This document shows positions 61,656 through 64,000 of a stretch of DNA of 64,000 bases, one piece after another. The DNA comes from Bradyrhizobium erythrophlei. GTDB lineage: Bacteria > Pseudomonadota > Alphaproteobacteria > Rhizobiales > Xanthobacteraceae. The translations under genes and the position numbers were made by a program. Position 1 is the stretch's first letter. Every line of letters begins with the position of its first letter. The DNA lies in the NCBI RefSeq assembly GCF_900142985.1, contig NZ_LT670849.1:434001-498000 (forward strand), given 5' to 3'. The notes beneath the pieces were generated by a model that was given only the letters and a program-made list of their open reading frames with translations, was not told the origin of the DNA and made no database searches.

Positions 61656-62543
61656 ATGACCGACGCCGCCCTTCCCGCGCTGACCGCGGCCGCCCCGGAC
61701 GCGATGGAAAGCCCGGCACGGCGGGCGTTGCGGCGGCTTTTCAAGCGCAAGGGCGCGGTGGTGGGCCTTGGCGTGATCGCGGTCTTTATCCTGCTCGCGA
61801 TCTTTGCGCCGGTGATCGTGCCCTACGATCCGATCGCAACCAACTGGGCGCTGGTTCGCAAGCCGGCGACGCTCGCCCACTGGTTCGGCACCGACGATCT
61901 CGGCCGCGATGTGCTGGCGCGCGTGGTTTACGGCTCGCGCGCTTCGCTGGCCGCGGGTGCGATCTCGGTCAGCATTGCGCTTGCGATTGGCGTTCCGCTT
62001 GGGCTACTCGCCGGCTATCGCGGCGGCTTTGTCGACTCGCTGATCAGCCGGCTCACCGATGCGATGCTCGCCTGCCCGTTCCTGATCCTTGCCATTGCGC
62101 TGGCGGCATTTCTCGGTCCAAGCCTCGGCAATGCCATGATCGCGATCGGCGTCTCGGCCACACCGATCTTCATTCGCCTGACGCGGGGACAGACCCTCAG
62201 CGTCAAGGTCGAGGATTATGTCGAGGCGGCGCGCGCCATCGGCAATCCGCCGTGGCGCATCGCGCTGTTTCATATTCTGCCGAACATCCTGCCGGCGCTT
62301 CTGGTGCAGGCGACGCTTTCGATCGCGGCCGCGATCATCGCGGAAGCCGCACTGTCGTTCCTCGGCCTCGGCCAACAGCCGCCGGCGCCGTCCTGGGGAA
62401 GCATGCTGAATTCGGCGCAGCGCTTTTTGACCAACGCGCCCTGGATGGCGATCTGGCCGGGGATGGCGATCTTTCTGGTGGTGCTGTCGTTCAACCTGGT
62501 CGGCGACGGCCTGCGCGACGCGCTCGATCCAAGGCAGCGCTAG
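61656..62543 (+). CDS. Peptide ABC importer permease (DppC-like), system 2
   Basis: A 295-residue permease. KRKGAVVGLGVIAVFILLAIFAP is TM1, WFGTDDLGRDVLARVVYGSRASL the DppC hallmark and VKVEDYVEAARAIGNPP the coupling loop. It starts directly after the DppB-like stop and ends the peptide block. Its stop TAG at 62541-62543 abuts the stop of the minus-strand gene (TAGCTA), with no spacer. Confidence 0.89.
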   Translation: MTDAALPALTAAAPDAMESPARRALRRLFKRKGAVVGLGVIAVFILLAIFAPVIVPYDPIATNWALVRKPATLAHWFGTDDLGRDVLARVVYGSRASLAAGAISVSIALAIGVPLGLLAGYRGGFVDSLISRLTDAMLACPFLILAIALAAFLGPSLGNAMIAIGVSATPIFIRLTRGQTLSVKVEDYVEAARAIGNPPWRIALFHILPNILPALLVQATLSIAAAIIAEAALSFLGLGQQPPAPSWGSMLNSAQRFLTNAPWMAIWPGMAIFLVVLSFNLVGDGLRDALDPRQR

Positions 62544-63299
62544 CTAAACCACTATCTCCCGGCTCACCCTGCGACAATCCATCTCGAATTCGAGATCGAC
62601 CACCGGCGGTCGGGCGAAGTGCCAGGTCAGACCCGATCGCGCCGCGCCGCGGCGCACCAGTTCTTCGGTCATCACGGGATGGAAGTCGTGAACCGTGTAG
62701 GCCTGCACCGCCGTCGTGTCTTTCCAGCCAAATCCAAACGCCGCCAGACGGCTTTCCATTTCGCGCACCGTGAAGCCGACCTTCTCCTTCAGCCCCTCCG
62801 GGCTGAGATCGCGGTAGCGCACGATCCGTTCGGGATAGCTACCGGAACCGCCGCGCGCTTCTGCGCCGCCGGCAATGACGAAATCCGGCTGTGCGACGCG
62901 GCGCTGTCCCGGAAGCGGGCGAACGAACGAGAACGCGTAGAATGACGGTTCCTTGGGCGGATCGATTTCGGGACAGACGTTGCTGCGCGCTACGGGATTG
63001 GTGGCGCCGTCGAAGATACCCCATTCACTGAGCGTCTTGACATAGTGCTGGTTGAACGCAAGGAAGCCGGCTTCGGTAAACGCTGCCGGTGACCGCAGCT
63101 CGCAGGCGCAGAACGACGTCAGCCTTTGGCCTGCTGCCTGGATATATTGAGCGACCTGCGCGAAACCCTCGGCCAGCGGCAGCAACATGTCGAAGCACAC
63201 GCGTTCGATCTCGAAGCCGTCAAAGGCACAGACGCCGCTCGAATATTGAAACACGGCGGGGATAAACCGGTAATTGCCGGCTGCAAAATCGCGCGTCAT
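62544..63299 (-). CDS. CnbZ/RidA-like protein (possible imine/enamine deaminase)
   Basis: A 251-residue soluble protein starting MTRDFAAGNYRFIPAVFQYSSGVCAFDGFEIER, with SFCACELRSPAAFTEAGFLAFN, NPVARSNVCPEIDPPKEPSFYAF, and near the end DTTAVQAYTVHDFHPVMTEE and ARSGLTWHFARPPV. The order resembles what I recall of the 2-amino-5-chloromuconate deaminase CnbZ, a relative of the RidA deaminases; I could not verify this. A ring-cleavage or enamine-hydrolysis role is therefore tentative. No signal peptide. It converges on the last peptide permease with back-to-back stops. Confidence 0.55.
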   Translation of the reverse strand: MTRDFAAGNYRFIPAVFQYSSGVCAFDGFEIERVCFDMLLPLAEGFAQVAQYIQAAGQRLTSFCACELRSPAAFTEAGFLAFNQHYVKTLSEWGIFDGATNPVARSNVCPEIDPPKEPSFYAFSFVRPLPGQRRVAQPDFVIAGGAEARGGSGSYPERIVRYRDLSPEGLKEKVGFTVREMESRLAAFGFGWKDTTAVQAYTVHDFHPVMTEELVRRGAARSGLTWHFARPPVVDLEFEMDCRRVSREIVV

Positions 63300-63402
63300 T
63301 CAGGCGTTTCCTTGGGTCATGTCAGGTTCGATGGAACCTTAACATGATCGGCTATCCTGAAAATGCCCCGCGCGATCTAGAGCTCCGATTCCGAAGTTCG
63401 CA

Positions 63403-63427
63403 AGCGCGGGGACAGAATCCCCGCGCT
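63403..63427. terminator. Hairpin between the RND and CnbZ-like genes
   Basis: AGCGCGGGGA and TCCCCGCGCT form a perfect 10-bp stem with a 5-base loop, 53 bases past the RND stop codon on the minus strand. It is not followed by a T-run on that strand. It likely ends or slows the RND transcript. The remaining gap 63300-63479 contains short GGCC-rich dyads of no clear meaning. Confidence 0.6.
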
Positions 63428-63479
63428 GGCGTTTTCCTCTGGGCCGCTGGCCTACCAGAGGGCCAATGGCCGACCAGGC

Positions 63480-64000
63480 TTATGTCGGCTTCAGCGCCTT
63501 GGATCCGAGATCGAAATCGGCGATCTCCCGGGCGCGTTTGGATTCGGCGCCCGCGCGATGGTCGGTCGCGATCCAGACATAGACCGCCGGCAGCACGAAC
63601 AGCGTGAACAACGTGCCGATGGTCATGCCGGCGACGACAACGAGGCCGATCGAGAAGCGGCTCGCCGCGCCCGCGCCGCTCGCTGTGAGCAGCGGCAACA
63701 AGCCGGTGACCATCGCAGCCGTCGTCATCAGGATCGGGCGAAGCCGGACGCGCGCCGCCATCTCGATCGCGGAGCGGCGATCCAGGCTTTCCTTCAGCTG
63801 AAGCTCGTTGGCGAACTCCACCATCAGAATGCCGTGCTTGCTGATGAGACCGACCAGCGTCAGCAGGCCGACCTGGGTATAGATGTTCATCGTCGCCATG
63901 CCGAAGAACAGCGGGATCATCGCGCCGACGATCGCCATCGGCACGCTGATCATGATGACCAGCGGATCGCGAAGGCTCTCGAATTGCGCGGCCAGCACCA
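63480..64000 (-). CDS. RND efflux permease, C-terminal part (cut by window edge)
   Basis: About 173 C-terminal residues of a second RND pump. DPLVIMISVPMAIVGAMIPLFFG is a membrane helix, QVGLLTLVGLISKHGILMVEFAN the conserved TM10-11 stretch with the relay Lys, and RRSAIEMAARVRLRPILMTTAAMVTGLLPLL the following motif. The cytoplasmic tail ends FDLGSKALKPT. GLISKHGILMVEFAN is closer to MexK/MdtB-like HAE1 pumps than to the pump at 9133-12315. The gene starts beyond the right edge. Confidence 0.88.
   Translation of the reverse strand, partial: VLAAQFESLRDPLVIMISVPMAIVGAMIPLFFGMATMNIYTQVGLLTLVGLISKHGILMVEFANELQLKESLDRRSAIEMAARVRLRPILMTTAAMVTGLLPLLTASGAGAASRFSIGLVVVAGMTIGTLFTLFVLPAVYVWIATDHRAGAESKRAREIADFDLGSKALKPT

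Noticed and set aside
61124..62773. Plus-strand open frame of 549 codons across two permease genes
   Set aside because: It is out of frame with two well-conserved DppB/DppC genes and crosses their junction; no motif.
1..64000. CRISPR array, tRNA, rRNA, insertion sequence or prophage
   Set aside because: No regularly spaced direct repeats, no cloverleaf with CCA end, and no transposase, integrase or phage gene seen on either strand; short RNAs cannot be excluded by eye.

Overview
The window is GC-rich, densely coded DNA with short intergenic gaps and many ATGA or GTGA gene overlaps. Gene content (threonate catabolism, many ABC-type importers, PHA synthase with phasin, a P450-reductase fusion, RND pumps) and protein style point to an alphaproteobacterium of the Bradyrhizobium/Rhodopseudomonas group. 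That placement is inferred from resemblance, not from a search. No rRNA, tRNA, CRISPR array, transposase or phage gene was seen, and no gap without a gene exceeds 300 bases.

Layout. 1-7790: start of ppc, then lipid/ketone genes (dienoyl-CoA-reductase-like SDR, acyl-CoA ligase, TctC-type binding protein, Baeyer-Villiger monooxygenase, thiolase-like protein). 7944-12315: two-gene RND efflux system. 12483-16224: a complete four-carbon sugar-acid (threonate/erythronate type) pathway, ltnD-otnI-otnK with divergent otnC. 16358-20910: five-gene branched-chain-type ABC importer. 21178-26512: DUF1445 hydro-lyase, divergent LysR regulator, M20 amidase/carbamoylase, D-2-hydroxyacid dehydrogenase and tartrate/malate dehydrogenase. 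26688-35645: SDR, hydrolase, amidase, MFS transporter, hydrolase-OsmC fusion, YeeE/YedE transporter, quinone-reductase-like MDR and a hydrolase. 35843-38571: PHA storage (phasin, GNAT, class III-like PhaC and a very small partner subunit). 38792-40136: hydrolase and GFA-type protein. 40298-47248: a minus-strand run of DUF6489, hydrolase, wax ester synthase/DGAT, epoxide hydrolase and a self-sufficient CYP102-type P450. 47341-62543: a DadA-like oxidase facing about 13.8 kb of co-directional genes made of two complete Dpp-type peptide importers around a gamma-glutamyltransferase and a DUF1028 protein. 62544-64000: a CnbZ/RidA-like protein and the end of a second RND pump.

How they work together. 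Most genes import and break down small organic acids, amides, peptides and lipids, or store carbon as PHA and neutral lipid. The threonate-type genes form a closed path to dihydroxyacetone phosphate. The peptide block suggests import followed by cytoplasmic gamma-glutamyl cleavage and amino-acid oxidation.

The most unusual non-coding signal is two pairs of bulged hairpins, 4293-4460 and 20977-21146. Each hairpin has the same plan: outer stem about 10 bp starting CTRGTG, a one-sided 3-4 nt bulge, inner stem about 16 bp, loop 22-25 nt. The two members of each pair are mirror images, yet the stem sequences differ between pairs. Two other dispersed palindromic repeat families (three and two copies) occupy five of the gaps between convergent genes.
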